Source of the DNA: Chlamydiota bacterium
GTDB taxonomy: Bacteria > Chlamydiota > Chlamydiia > Chlamydiales > Rhabdochlamydiaceae
Length of the DNA: 13,486 nt
NCBI GenBank assembly: GCA_011065235.1
Contig: JAAKFB010000021.1
Span: 1-13,486, forward strand
Direction of reading: 5' to 3'
The notes under the pieces are model-generated. The model did no database searches and was not told where the DNA came from. It saw nothing but the letters and a program-made list of their open reading frames with translations. Positions 1 through 6,878 of the stretch are shown here, in pieces. Positions within the stretch are counted from its first letter, which is position 1, and every line of letters starts with the position of its first letter. The translations under genes were made by a program, and so were the position numbers.

Positions 1-205
1 TGTCACTTTCACCAGTCCCCATCAATCCTTCGGTGGCTTCTCTCCCTTCGTGCTTGACAGTAGATGCCATTCCCGCGTTGCGCAGGTTTTCAATGGCTCT
101 TTCAATGTTTCCACCCGATTCTTCCAGCGCCACTTTGCATTTTCCCATGCCGACACCGGTCCGCTCGCGCAGCTCTTTAATCAGTTGTGGGGTTGCGTGA
201 CTCAT
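1..205 (-). CDS. tsf: Elongation factor Ts, N-terminal part (runs off the window)
   Basis: EF-Ts is the cytoplasmic guanine-nucleotide exchange factor that recycles EF-Tu. Reading leftward from the ATG at 205-203 gives 68 residues beginning MSHATPQLIKELRERTGVGM. The pattern L-I-K-E-L-R-E-R-T-G-V-G-M-x-K-C-K-x-A-L, then E-x-x-G-N-I-E-x-A-I-x-x-L-R, is the UBA-like N-terminal domain that contacts EF-Tu. The exchange core lies beyond base 1. The start ATG overlaps the rpsB stop TGA in an ATGA quartet (202-205). A GAGGAG Shine-Dalgarno sequence lies 5 nt upstream, inside rpsB, so translation is probably coupled to S2. The rpsB-tsf order is nearly universal in bacteria. The identity is secure; only the C-terminus is missing. 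Confidence 0.97.
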   Translation of the reverse strand, partial: MSHATPQLIKELRERTGVGMGKCKVALEESGGNIERAIENLRNAGMASTVKHEGREATEGLMGTGESD

Positions 206-1023
206 GGCTTCTCCTCGTCTGTAGTTTCTGCAATATCGGGACCTTTTTCTTCTTTTTCTTCTTCTGCAGCTTCCTCAGCGGTTTCAATGCCCGACTCTCC
301 AGAAGGCGCTTCTTCTTTGGCAATTGCAATTTGCATTTCGTTTTTCTGATCGACGATCTCTCGGGTCAGAGATCCTAAGATGAGTTTAATGCTCTTGAGG
401 GCATCATCGTTACATGCAATGACGTATTCGATAGGATCGGGATCGCAATTGGTATCGACAAGGGCTAGCACCGGAATCCCGAGCTTGTTGGCTTCTTTCA
501 CTGCGATATGCTCGCGAGAAGGATCGACGACCACGAGCAATCCAGGAGGTTTTCGCATGGCCCGAATTCCCGAGAGGTTTCGGTCAAGCTTGATTTGGGC
601 TTTGCCCATGTTTGAAATTTCTTTTTTCTTCAGCCCTTCTCCACCGGAGGCGAGTTTCTTTTCAATCCGCTCTAAGGTTTTTACTGACTGCCGAATGGTG
701 GTCAAGTTGGTCAGCATCCCTCCAAGCCAGCGCTCGCAGACGTAGAATTCACCCGCATCTTCTGCACATTCGCGCACGACGCTTTTCGCCTGCTTTTTCG
801 TTCCGATAAAGAGGATGGATTTCCGGTTTTTGACAGTTTCGCGCACCACTTTAATCGCATTGCGCACTTGTTGCATGGTTTTGGCGAGGTCAATGATATA
901 AATGCCGTTGCGCTCCTCAAAAATGTAGCGTTTCATTTTTGGGTTCCAACGGTGCTTTTGGTGCCCGAAGTGGGCTCCACTTTCAAGAAGGTCTTTGATT
1001 GTAATCTTTTTTTTGGTTGCCAA
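202..1023 (-). CDS. rpsB: 30S ribosomal protein S2, TTG start
   Basis: S2 binds the 30S subunit near the head-body junction and is needed for S1 attachment. The 273-residue product shows the family blocks in order: L-L-E-S-G-A-H-F-G-H near residues 12-21, R-W-N-P-K-M near 25-30, I-D-L-A-K-T, F-I-G-T-K-K-Q-A, R-W-L-G-G-M-L-T-N, and D-T-N-C-D-P near 191-196. The C-terminus carries an acidic, low-complexity tail rich in Glu, making it longer than the E. coli protein (241 residues); chlamydial S2 proteins are also long. The codon at 1023-1021 is TTG. No in-frame ATG lies just upstream, and an AAAGGGA Shine-Dalgarno-like stretch precedes it, so TTG is the likely start. tsf overlaps its stop. Upstream lies the inverted-repeat element rather than a gene. 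Confidence 0.97.
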   Translation of the reverse strand: MATKKKITIKDLLESGAHFGHQKHRWNPKMKRYIFEERNGIYIIDLAKTMQQVRNAIKVVRETVKNRKSILFIGTKKQAKSVVRECAEDAGEFYVCERWLGGMLTNLTTIRQSVKTLERIEKKLASGGEGLKKKEISNMGKAQIKLDRNLSGIRAMRKPPGLLVVVDPSREHIAVKEANKLGIPVLALVDTNCDPDPIEYVIACNDDALKSIKLILGSLTREIVDQKNEMQIAIAKEEAPSGESGIETAEEAAEEEKEEKGPDIAETTDEEKP

Positions 1024-1052
1024 GCTTTGTCCCTTTGGTTGACGACGGCATC

Positions 1053-1069
1053 TCCACTTAAGATGTGGA
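1053..1069 (-). other. Small hairpin in the rpsB leader
   Basis: A 5-bp perfect stem (TCCAC/GTGGA) with a 7-nt loop lies about 30 nt upstream of the rpsB start. S2 operons in several bacterial groups are autoregulated through leader RNA structures, so this could be part of one. The stem is short enough to arise by chance, and no larger leader fold is obvious. Treat it as a weak candidate only. Confidence 0.2.
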
Positions 1070-1093
1070 AATTTCAGTCTTGGTTTAGCATTT

Positions 1094-1252
1094 AACCCGT
1101 GAGTGCTAGCTCTTTTCCTCTATGCTACCTGCGGAGTTCTCATCTACTTCGCTTCTCTCGTCGCCAAGGTGTAAACACCTTGCCTTCCTCGAGAAACTTG
1201 TACCTGAGCCCCTCGCTAACGCCTAGATAAAAAGAGCTAGCACTCACGGGTT
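1094..1252. repeat. 159-bp element with perfect 23-bp terminal inverted repeats (MITE-like or structured RNA)
   Basis: The arms at 1094-1116 and 1230-1252 are exact reverse complements over 23 bp, beginning AACCCGTGAGTGCTAGC on the plus strand. The 113-bp interior is also self-complementary. Its centre is a 7-bp hairpin (CAAGGTG/CACCTTG, 1165-1182, TAAA loop). Further pairing blocks of about 4-7 bp run outward, including CTCTTTG with GAGAAGC on the minus strand. The whole element therefore folds as one long imperfect hairpin. It contains no convincing ORF. It ends 2 nt from the 3' end of tRNA-Gly and lies between that tRNA and rpsB, both transcribed leftward. No target-site duplication is visible. 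It could be a miniature inverted-repeat transposable element, a processed or regulatory RNA, or a readthrough barrier. Copy number elsewhere in the genome would decide. Confidence 0.75.
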
Positions 1253-1254
1253 CA

Positions 1255-1325
1255 AGCGCCTGGTCAGAATCGAACTGACACTAGTAGCTTGGAAGGCTAC
1301 TGTTCTACCATTGAACTACAGGCGC
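1255..1325 (-). tRNA. tRNA-Gly (anticodon UCC)
   Basis: The reverse strand folds as a complete 71-nt cloverleaf. The acceptor stem is GCGCCTG with CAGGCGC and a U discriminator. The D arm is GTTC/GAAC. The anticodon stem GTAGC/GCTAC encloses the loop CTTCCAA, with anticodon TCC at 1293-1291. The variable loop has 4 nt. The T arm is GTCAG-TTCGATT-CTGAC. CCA is not encoded, so it must be added by the nucleotidyltransferase. The gene reads divergently from pbpB and in the same direction as rpsB. The inverted-repeat element begins only 2 nt beyond its mature 3' end. Confidence 0.97.
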
Positions 1326-1399
1326 AAGTGGATATAAATTTAACTGAAAAGCTTCTTTTTTTCCAACGAAAATGGTAAAAATTAGATAAAAAAGCTCTC

Positions 1400-4360
1400 A
1401 TGAAAACAAACAAAATTCCATTGCGCACAAATCGCATTCTCAATTTTTTTCTAATCAGTTTGTTGCTGATTCTGATCCGCGTATGGTATTTGAGCGTTGT
1501 CCAGTACGATGTCCACTACGAAGAATCGCAGAAGCCGAAGCGGCGTACGGTGATCGAGCGCGTAGAAAGGGGGACGATCCGAGATCGGTTCAATATTCCC
1601 CTTGCGGTCAATAAAATGCAGTACAACGCGGCGATCTGCTATGCCGATATCCGCCAGATGCGTCGGAAAGAGCGGAGGCTCTATATTGAAAAACTCTCCC
1701 ATTTTTTGGCAGAAGCTCTCGAAATGAATCCGCTAGACATTGAGGATACGATCTACGGAAAAGCCTGTTTATTCCCCCATACCCCTTTTGTTCTGAAGGA
1801 AGATATTCCAGAAAAGCTTTACCACCGGCTCAAAATGTGCGAGAGGGATTGGCTCGGAATACAAATGCAGCAGACGACAAAACGGCTCTATCCTCAAGGG
1901 AAATCAGCATGCGATGTGATTGGCTATCTCGGGGCCATCGCCCCTCCAGAATATTTTCAGATCGCTCAAGAGATCGCTACTCTGAAAGCTTATCTCGCCG
2001 ATTATGAGGCGGGAAAAGCGACTTTTTTGCCAAAAGGTTTTTTAAATGCCAGCGAGGTATGCGAGCGTTTGAGCAGTCTACAGACACGCGCCTATACGAT
2101 TAACGACCAGGTAGGGAAAAGCGGGATCGAAGCTTCCTTTGACGAGCTTTTGCACGGGGCACTCGGAAAAAAAATGTATGAGATCGACATCAAAGGCAAT
2201 GTTCTCGGCGATCTCCCCGGCGGCAAAACGCCCATTCCCGGTGAACGGCTCATTTTGAGTCTTTCCTCGGAACTACAACTCGAAGCGGAAAAGCTCCTTG
2301 CAGAATACGAATTTCTCCAAGATGTCCGCGACCGGGCAGGAGGGCGGCAGCGCTATCACCCTTTGCAGCGCGGTGGTGCGATTGTGGTCATGCATCCCAA
2401 AACGGGAGAAATTCTCGCACTCGCTTCCTACCCTAGATTCGATCCGAACGACCTTGTCCCCGCACAAAGTCTTGAAAAACGAAAAGAAAATCGGGCATCG
2501 ATCCTCAAATGGTTGGAGAGCGACTCGTACATCGGAGATATTTGGGATGGGAAAAAGCCACTTGAGCGGGAAGGTTTTGCAAAAGGGGCATTTTTCACCG
2601 AAGAAACCTCTCTGACTTGGGAAACCTATCTCCACACGATTTTATCTGAAAAATCGACTCTACACAAAATCATGGGCTCGATTGATACGATCGCCAAAGC
2701 GGTTCACTTAGACGAGGACCTGCTAGATACCATTCCTTTTGAGCGAGACAAGCTTCTTTTGTTAGATTTGATCCGTATGGTCGCTCCCAAAGAAACGTTT
2801 CCCGAGAGTCTTTTGCACCATGTGGAGGATCAAAGTCTATCGGATTTGCGCCTCTTTTGTCAGACGGCAGCGCGCCACCTCGCCCCTCTTAGAGAGCTCG
2901 CCTTTGAATGTTTCCACAGCTTGGATTTTCGCAAATGGCGTGAAGAGAATTTTAAGAAGTTTCTCAAAGAAAAGCGGGCCGAAGAGCTAGCCAAAAGACG
3001 CTATGCGCGTCCCTATACTGAATATCTCGAGCGGGAAGAAAATGAGCAGTTCGCTGCATTTTGGGAGGACAATCGTCTAAAACTGCTCTACGCCTATATC
3101 ATGAATGAGGGAGAATGCCAGTACCTCCAAGACATTGCCTATTTGCGAAAACAGGCAGATGATCCCCTCCTTGAAGAGTTGAAAAGCCTTCTCATTCCCA
3201 TGCAAAAGAGCGATCGCCTTGCCTATTTGCAAAATTTGCGCACCTACCAAGATCTAACCCGCCCTCTTATCGGTAAATACCCTGCACTGCGTAGCCAAGA
3301 CCAAGTCCAATATGAAAAACATTTAGCTGCTGCATTTTATCCCTATTGTGGATTTGGATATGGCCGCTCTCAAGCCTTTCGCCATGCAAGCCCGATGGGA
3401 TCGATTTTCAAAGTGATCCCCGCCTATGCAGGACTCAAACAACAATCTGAGCGAGAAGCAAGAGATCTCAATCCCCTCACCCTGACTGATGATATGCAAT
3501 GGACGGCGAGCCCCGGGAGTAACAGTCAGGTTCTCGGATTTAAAGAAAATGGAGAGACGATCAAACGCCTCTACAAGGGAGGACGGCTGCCACGTGCTTA
3601 TCCCAAAATTGGGAAAATCGATATCGTGAAAGCTCTCGAGCGCTCAAGCAATCTCTATTTTTCAATTCTTGCGGGAGATGTTCTCGAGAATCCAGGATCT
3701 CTCTTAAGTGCAGCAATGGCATTTGGCCTTGGCTCTAAAACGGGGATTGATCTTCCTGGGGAATATCCTGGCAAACTTCCCGATGACATTTTTCATAACA
3801 AAACAGGACTCTATTCTTTTGCCATCGGGCAACACTCTCTTATCGCAACACCCCTACAAACTGCTGTCGTATTCAGCGCTATTGCAAATGGAGGGGAAAT
3901 TCTCAAACCCCAAATGCTTAATTTCTCTGCTGGCAAACAGCTGACCTGTTACGAACCTAAAGTTGTGGATACTCTCGATTTTTCTCCAGAGCTTCGCGCC
4001 ACGCTGCTCAAAGGAATGCAACAAGTCACCAATGGAGAACGGGGGTCTGCACGCACTGCAATCATGCGCGAGGATTTTCACAACAAAGAGGCCCTCAAAG
4101 CGTATCGCAAACTCGCTCCCACGATCGTGGGGAAAACGGGAACTGCTGAAATTCTCTTCAAACAAACCCTCGATGCTGAAAGTACAGCTGAGCTCGAGAA
4201 ACACGTTTGGTTCGGAGGGATTTCTTTCAAAGATAAAAATCTTGAAGAGCCGGAACTTGTCGTTATTGTCTATTCCCGTTTTGGCTCTGCAGGTCGGCAA
4301 GGAGCTCCTATTGTTGCCAAACTCACACAAAAGTGGCGCGAAATTCAAACTTTGCACTAA
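1400..4360 (+). CDS. pbpB: Class B penicillin-binding protein (PBP2-like transpeptidase) with large insertion
   Basis: This is an inner-membrane D,D-transpeptidase that cross-links peptidoglycan with its catalytic domain in the periplasm. The 986-residue product has one N-terminal membrane helix (about 13-34). The class B dimerisation-domain signature R57-G-T-I-x-D-R63 follows, then L-Y-P-Q-G and G-K-S-G-I-E-A-S-F-D blocks. The transpeptidase domain opens at about 325 (GGAIVVMHPKTGEILALASY). All three active-site motifs are present: S668-I-F-K671, S749-S-N751 and K912-T-G914. About 315 residues separate the S-Y-P-x-F-D-P-N-D block (about 343-351) from the serine, where typical class B PBPs have about 30. 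The extra segment is charged and probably helical. Chlamydial PBP2 is also about 1,000 residues and sits next to ompA/rpsB, which supports the assignment. No clear Shine-Dalgarno sequence precedes the ATG. Confidence 0.93.
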   Translation: MKTNKIPLRTNRILNFFLISLLLILIRVWYLSVVQYDVHYEESQKPKRRTVIERVERGTIRDRFNIPLAVNKMQYNAAICYADIRQMRRKERRLYIEKLSHFLAEALEMNPLDIEDTIYGKACLFPHTPFVLKEDIPEKLYHRLKMCERDWLGIQMQQTTKRLYPQGKSACDVIGYLGAIAPPEYFQIAQEIATLKAYLADYEAGKATFLPKGFLNASEVCERLSSLQTRAYTINDQVGKSGIEASFDELLHGALGKKMYEIDIKGNVLGDLPGGKTPIPGERLILSLSSELQLEAEKLLAEYEFLQDVRDRAGGRQRYHPLQRGGAIVVMHPKTGEILALASYPRFDPNDLVPAQSLEKRKENRASILKWLESDSYIGDIWDGKKPLEREGFAKGAFFTEETSLTWETYLHTILSEKSTLHKIMGSIDTIAKAVHLDEDLLDTIPFERDKLLLLDLIRMVAPKETFPESLLHHVEDQSLSDLRLFCQTAARHLAPLRELAFECFHSLDFRKWREENFKKFLKEKRAEELAKRRYARPYTEYLEREENEQFAAFWEDNRLKLLYAYIMNEGECQYLQDIAYLRKQADDPLLEELKSLLIPMQKSDRLAYLQNLRTYQDLTRPLIGKYPALRSQDQVQYEKHLAAAFYPYCGFGYGRSQAFRHASPMGSIFKVIPAYAGLKQQSEREARDLNPLTLTDDMQWTASPGSNSQVLGFKENGETIKRLYKGGRLPRAYPKIGKIDIVKALERSSNLYFSILAGDVLENPGSLLSAAMAFGLGSKTGIDLPGEYPGKLPDDIFHNKTGLYSFAIGQHSLIATPLQTAVVFSAIANGGEILKPQMLNFSAGKQLTCYEPKVVDTLDFSPELRATLLKGMQQVTNGERGSARTAIMREDFHNKEALKAYRKLAPTIVGKTGTAEILFKQTLDAESTAELEKHVWFGGISFKDKNLEEPELVVIVYSRFGSAGRQGAPIVAKLTQKWREIQTLH

Positions 4361-4369
4361 CATCCATTC

Positions 4370-4780
4370 ATGACTTGGGAAAACGCACTATATGCTTTCG
4401 CAAACAATTGTATGGCCTCATCTCGAGAAAAATGGGATGCAGGGCAAAAAGGAGAAGCTTGGGGGTATACAATTCCCGCGCGGCTTGCCTATCTCTGTGA
4501 CACGATCATCAACTTGGTGGTCTTGCCTTTTTCCATCATCGCAGTGACCGTAGGCACCCTTCATGCTCTTTTCACGTGGAACTGGCAATCCTCCATTTTT
4601 CAATCGACTAAATCTGATATCATGGAAAGGGCCAATCACTTTTTCCTCAGTGCTTTCGGGAGCACAATTTCACCTTCTCTTGCACATAAGTACCGCGATC
4701 TGAACATTGCCCCCTATATCGTCGCCTTTCGAATCACCGTCATTTCTGCGGGCGTCATCTACTACGCCTTTTTCCGCTGA
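4370..4780 (+). CDS. Small membrane protein of unknown function
   Basis: I do not recognise a named family. The 136-residue product begins 9 nt after the pbpB stop in the same direction, so it is probably cotranscribed. It has two hydrophobic segments, about 44-67 (TIINLVVLPFSIIAVTVGTL) and about 114-134 near the C-terminus, joined by a polar loop, with a short polar N-terminus. The segment carrying L52-P-F-S55, followed later by E86-R-A-N-H90 and a Ser/Thr-rich stretch, resembles the N-terminal part of the LicD-family protein at 10851-11954 (L94-P-F-S97 and E116-R-A-A-H120). This suggests a shared lineage-specific membrane module. No signal peptide or enzymatic motif is visible. No Shine-Dalgarno sequence is evident. 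The position next to pbpB hints at an envelope role, but that is inference. Confidence 0.75.
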   Translation: MTWENALYAFANNCMASSREKWDAGQKGEAWGYTIPARLAYLCDTIINLVVLPFSIIAVTVGTLHALFTWNWQSSIFQSTKSDIMERANHFFLSAFGSTISPSLAHKYRDLNIAPYIVAFRITVISAGVIYYAFFR

Positions 4781-4781
4781 G

Positions 4782-4841
4782 TTTTTTGCGACATTTTTTG
4801 CCAAATCATGTCGCAAACCATGTCACAAAAGTGTCACAAAA
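4782..4841. repeat. Dyad repeat plus tandem TGTC(G/A)CAAA half-sites downstream of fic
   Basis: A perfect 10-bp inverted repeat (TTTGCGACAT at 4785-4794, ATGTCGCAAA at 4808-4817) with a 13-nt spacer is followed by two more half-sites, ATGTCACAAAA (4820-4830) and GTGTCACAAAA (4831-4841). The TGTC cores are 12 and 11 bp apart, about one helical turn. Positions 4782-4817 align without gaps to 5902-5937 on the other side of fic, with 29 of 36 bases identical, in the same orientation. The repeat lies in the convergent gap between the small membrane gene and fic. No T-run follows the dyad on either strand, so it does not look like an intrinsic terminator. It is either a DNA-binding site for the Fic protein or a relic of cassette insertion. 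Confidence 0.7.
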
Positions 4842-4855
4842 CGTTCTAAATAGCT

Positions 4856-5899
4856 CTAATCAAGTGGGTTAGTTTTATACCGAGAAGCCTTTTTGGTTCC
4901 GGTCTGTGAAATTAATCCTTTCTCTATGAGGTCTGAAATATCTCGCTGCAGCGTCCTTCTGCTAACACCTTCATATAAGGATTCATATTCTTGAATCGTA
5001 AATTCTTTTTCTCCGAGAAAATGTTCCATTGCCTGTTTTTGTCTTTCAGAAAGATTAAATTTCACCGCAATAAAATCGAATTTCATCACTTCAGAACTTT
5101 TAAGCTCAATCTCATGCATTTGAGTTTCAAGAGCTTTACAGAAATATTCAAGCCAAATGGTCATATCCATCTCATTATTTCTGACAGACTGAATAGCATG
5201 ATAATAATCTTGTCGATTTCGATCATAATATTCGCTTATTGTAAAAAGCTTTTTAAAATCATAACCAGACTGATAAAGGAATAGAGTAGACAAAAGACGA
5301 GCCGTCCTTCCATTTCCATCTAGAAATGGATGAATATGGACCAGTTGAAATTGTGCCATACCAGCTACAAGAACAGATGGTATTTCGCGTTCATTTTTCA
5401 ACCAATCTATTAATTCCACCATGAGTATCGGAACTTCGTAGGCTGGAGGGGGCGTATAAATCACTTCCTTCGTTTTGGAGTTTGCCACATAATTTTGTAC
5501 GGTTCTATATGCACCTGGTTGCGCACTATTTCCTCGAACGCCTTCGACAAGCTTTTTGTGAATCTCCCTAATCAATCCTTCTGTAATCGGATTTTTAGAA
5601 AAGATATAATCAGAAACAAAATCGAAAGCCTTTTTATAATTTAACAATTCTTTAGCATCGTCCTCATCAACACCAGATACTTTTTCCCCCGCAAGCAATT
5701 TCTCTGATTGCTCTAGAATCAAATGGGTTCCCTCGATATGAGTCGTATGGTGAGCTTCTAAAACAAGCGCTTTGTTTTGCATTTTAGCAATCCAATTTTC
5801 AGAAAGCTGTGCTGCTTCTAAAAAACCGTGTGTACGCTCTATTGCAGCTAGTGAAGTTGCCATAGGAATGGAAATATTGAATTTAGGAATGAAAGCCAT
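4856..5899 (-). CDS. fic: Fic-domain protein (AMP-transferase) with C-terminal winged helix
   Basis: Fic enzymes transfer AMP or related groups from nucleotides to Ser, Thr or Tyr hydroxyls of target proteins. The 347-residue product carries the canonical active-site motif H190-P-F-L-D-G-N-G-R-T-A-R201. It also has an N-terminal inhibitory motif T52-x-x-x-E56-G57 matching the (S/T)xxxE(G/N) consensus, so it fits the self-inhibited class II. Residues about 282-345 look like a winged-helix DNA-binding domain (F-T-I-Q-E-Y...S-R-R-T-L-Q-R-D-I-S-D-L-I-E-K-G-L-I), a common architecture for stand-alone bacterial Fic proteins. An upstream ATG runs straight into a stop, so 5899 is the start. The gene is clearly more AT-rich than its flanks and is bordered by similar dyad repeats, suggesting acquisition by transfer. 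It may regulate itself. Its target is unknown. Confidence 0.93.
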   Translation of the reverse strand: MAFIPKFNISIPMATSLAAIERTHGFLEAAQLSENWIAKMQNKALVLEAHHTTHIEGTHLILEQSEKLLAGEKVSGVDEDDAKELLNYKKAFDFVSDYIFSKNPITEGLIREIHKKLVEGVRGNSAQPGAYRTVQNYVANSKTKEVIYTPPPAYEVPILMVELIDWLKNEREIPSVLVAGMAQFQLVHIHPFLDGNGRTARLLSTLFLYQSGYDFKKLFTISEYYDRNRQDYYHAIQSVRNNEMDMTIWLEYFCKALETQMHEIELKSSEVMKFDFIAVKFNLSERQKQAMEHFLGEKEFTIQEYESLYEGVSRRTLQRDISDLIEKGLISQTGTKKASRYKTNPLD

Positions 5900-5902
5900 C
5901 TG

Positions 5903-5939
5903 TTTTTACGACATTTTTTTCTTAATTATGTCACAAAAA
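5903..5939. promoter_or_regulatory. Candidate operator dyad over the fic promoter
   Basis: Arms TTTTTACGACAT (5903-5914) and ATGTCACAAAAA (5928-5939) form an imperfect inverted repeat (10 of 12 bases complementary) around a 13-nt spacer. This is the same geometry as the copy downstream of fic. The right arm overlaps the predicted -10 and the left arm lies in the untranslated leader, so binding here would be expected to block transcription. The winged helix of the Fic protein is the obvious candidate ligand, but that is inference. Confidence 0.5.
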
Positions 5940-5953
5940 CCTACAGTTGGCAA
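5925..5953 (-). promoter_or_regulatory. Predicted fic promoter (TTGCCA-N17-CATAAT)
   Basis: On the minus strand, TTGCCA (5953-5948) and CATAAT (5930-5925) each match the housekeeping sigma consensus at five of six positions and are separated by exactly 17 bp. Transcription would begin near 5918, leaving a leader of about 20 nt before the fic ATG. The -35 box lies inside the last codons of the upstream UDP-glucuronate decarboxylase gene. Fic could therefore also be reached by readthrough from that operon. Confidence 0.55.
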
Positions 5954-6878
5954 TGGATTTTTGCTTAAAGGCCGAAATCGTTCTCTTGAGCCCCTCTTCA
6001 AGTGCAATGGTGGGTTTCCAATTCAGTTCTTTTTCTGCTTTGGCAATGTCTGGACATCGCATTTTGGGATCATCTTCGGGGAGAGGATGATACACTATCT
6101 TCGAAGATGAACTCGTCAACTCGAGAATTTGATCTGCTAGCTCTTGGATCGTAAATTCCGAGGGATTGCCAATGTTGATAGGACCTCTGTGTGGACTTTC
6201 CATCAGCAAAATGAGCCCAGAAATGAGATCATCGACATAACAAAATGAACGGGTTTGCTCCCCTTTTCCATAAATTGTCAGATCCTCTCCGCTGAGCGCT
6301 TGTAAGATGAAATTGGAAATGACACGTCCATCATCCTCTTGCATGCGGGGGCCATAGGTATTGAAAATCCGCGCGATTTTGCTCTGCTTGTATGGAATTA
6401 AGAGGGTTTCTGCTGCCCGCTTTCCCTCATCGTAGCAAGCTCTGGGCCCGATCGGATTGACATGTCCCCAGTAGGATTCGGGCTGCGGGTGAACGGCTGG
6501 ATCGCCATACACTTCGCTTGTCGACGCTTGCAAGAGCGTTGCCCCGTTTTTTTGAGCGAGCTCTAGCATATGAAGGACTCCCACCACGCAGGTGCGCATG
6601 GTAAAGGTCGGATCGCGCTGATAATGACGGGGAGATGCAGGGCAAGCCAAATTGTAGATCTCATCGACTTCGATATCGATGGACGTGCAAATGTCGTGCT
6701 CGATGAATCGGAAGTTTTCTCTTTCTTCTAGGTGGGAAATATTGTCTCGATTCCCTGTATAGAAATTATCGAGGCAAATCACAAGGTGGCCTTTGGCCAC
6801 GAGTTGCTCACATAGATGGGAACCGAGAAAACCGGCGCCGCCGGTCACAAGAATCTTTTTTATTTTGTCAGCACACAT
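5931..6878 (-). CDS. uxs: UDP-glucuronate decarboxylase (UDP-xylose synthase)
   Basis: This cytoplasmic NAD-dependent short-chain dehydrogenase/reductase converts UDP-glucuronate to UDP-xylose and CO2. The 315-residue product has the Rossmann motif G13-G-A-G-F-L-G19. It also has the family-diagnostic block N-L-A-C-P-A-S-P-R-H-Y-Q (about 76-87), S-T-S-E-V-Y-G-D-P (119-127), the catalytic pair Y149-x-x-x-K153, and G-P-R-M-x-x-x-D-G-R-V-I-S-N-F (about 176-190). These separate it from other sugar epimerases. It is the last gene of the leftward operon and overlaps the wzz-like gene by 19 nt, with no strong Shine-Dalgarno sequence, so coupling is likely. Its final codons and stop fall inside the dyad repeat upstream of fic. 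The product could feed a xylose-containing glycan, or UDP-4-keto intermediates. Confidence 0.9.
   Translation of the reverse strand: MCADKIKKILVTGGAGFLGSHLCEQLVAKGHLVICLDNFYTGNRDNISHLEERENFRFIEHDICTSIDIEVDEIYNLACPASPRHYQRDPTFTMRTCVVGVLHMLELAQKNGATLLQASTSEVYGDPAVHPQPESYWGHVNPIGPRACYDEGKRAAETLLIPYKQSKIARIFNTYGPRMQEDDGRVISNFILQALSGEDLTIYGKGEQTRSFCYVDDLISGLILLMESPHRGPINIGNPSEFTIQELADQILELTSSSSKIVYHPLPEDDPKMRCPDIAKAEKELNWKPTIALEEGLKRTISAFKQKSIANCRFL

Noticed and set aside
1094..1252. Invertible phase-variation switch bounded by the 23-bp inverted repeats
   Set aside because: The interior is itself self-complementary, which suits a hairpin element better, and no recombinase or promoter inside the segment is evident. 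Not excluded without read data.
1326..1399. Promoters for pbpB and tRNA-Gly in the divergent gap
   Set aside because: The stretch is AT-rich and many TA-rich hexamers occur, but no pair of -35 and -10 boxes with proper spacing stands out on either strand.
3854..4363. Long reverse-strand open frame opposite the end of pbpB (169 codons)
   Set aside because: It lies wholly within a strongly supported gene, has no recognisable motif and reads as an antisense shadow.
4782..4817. Intrinsic terminator between the small membrane gene and fic
   Set aside because: The dyad has a 13-nt loop and is not followed by a T-run on either strand, and a matching copy lies over the fic promoter.
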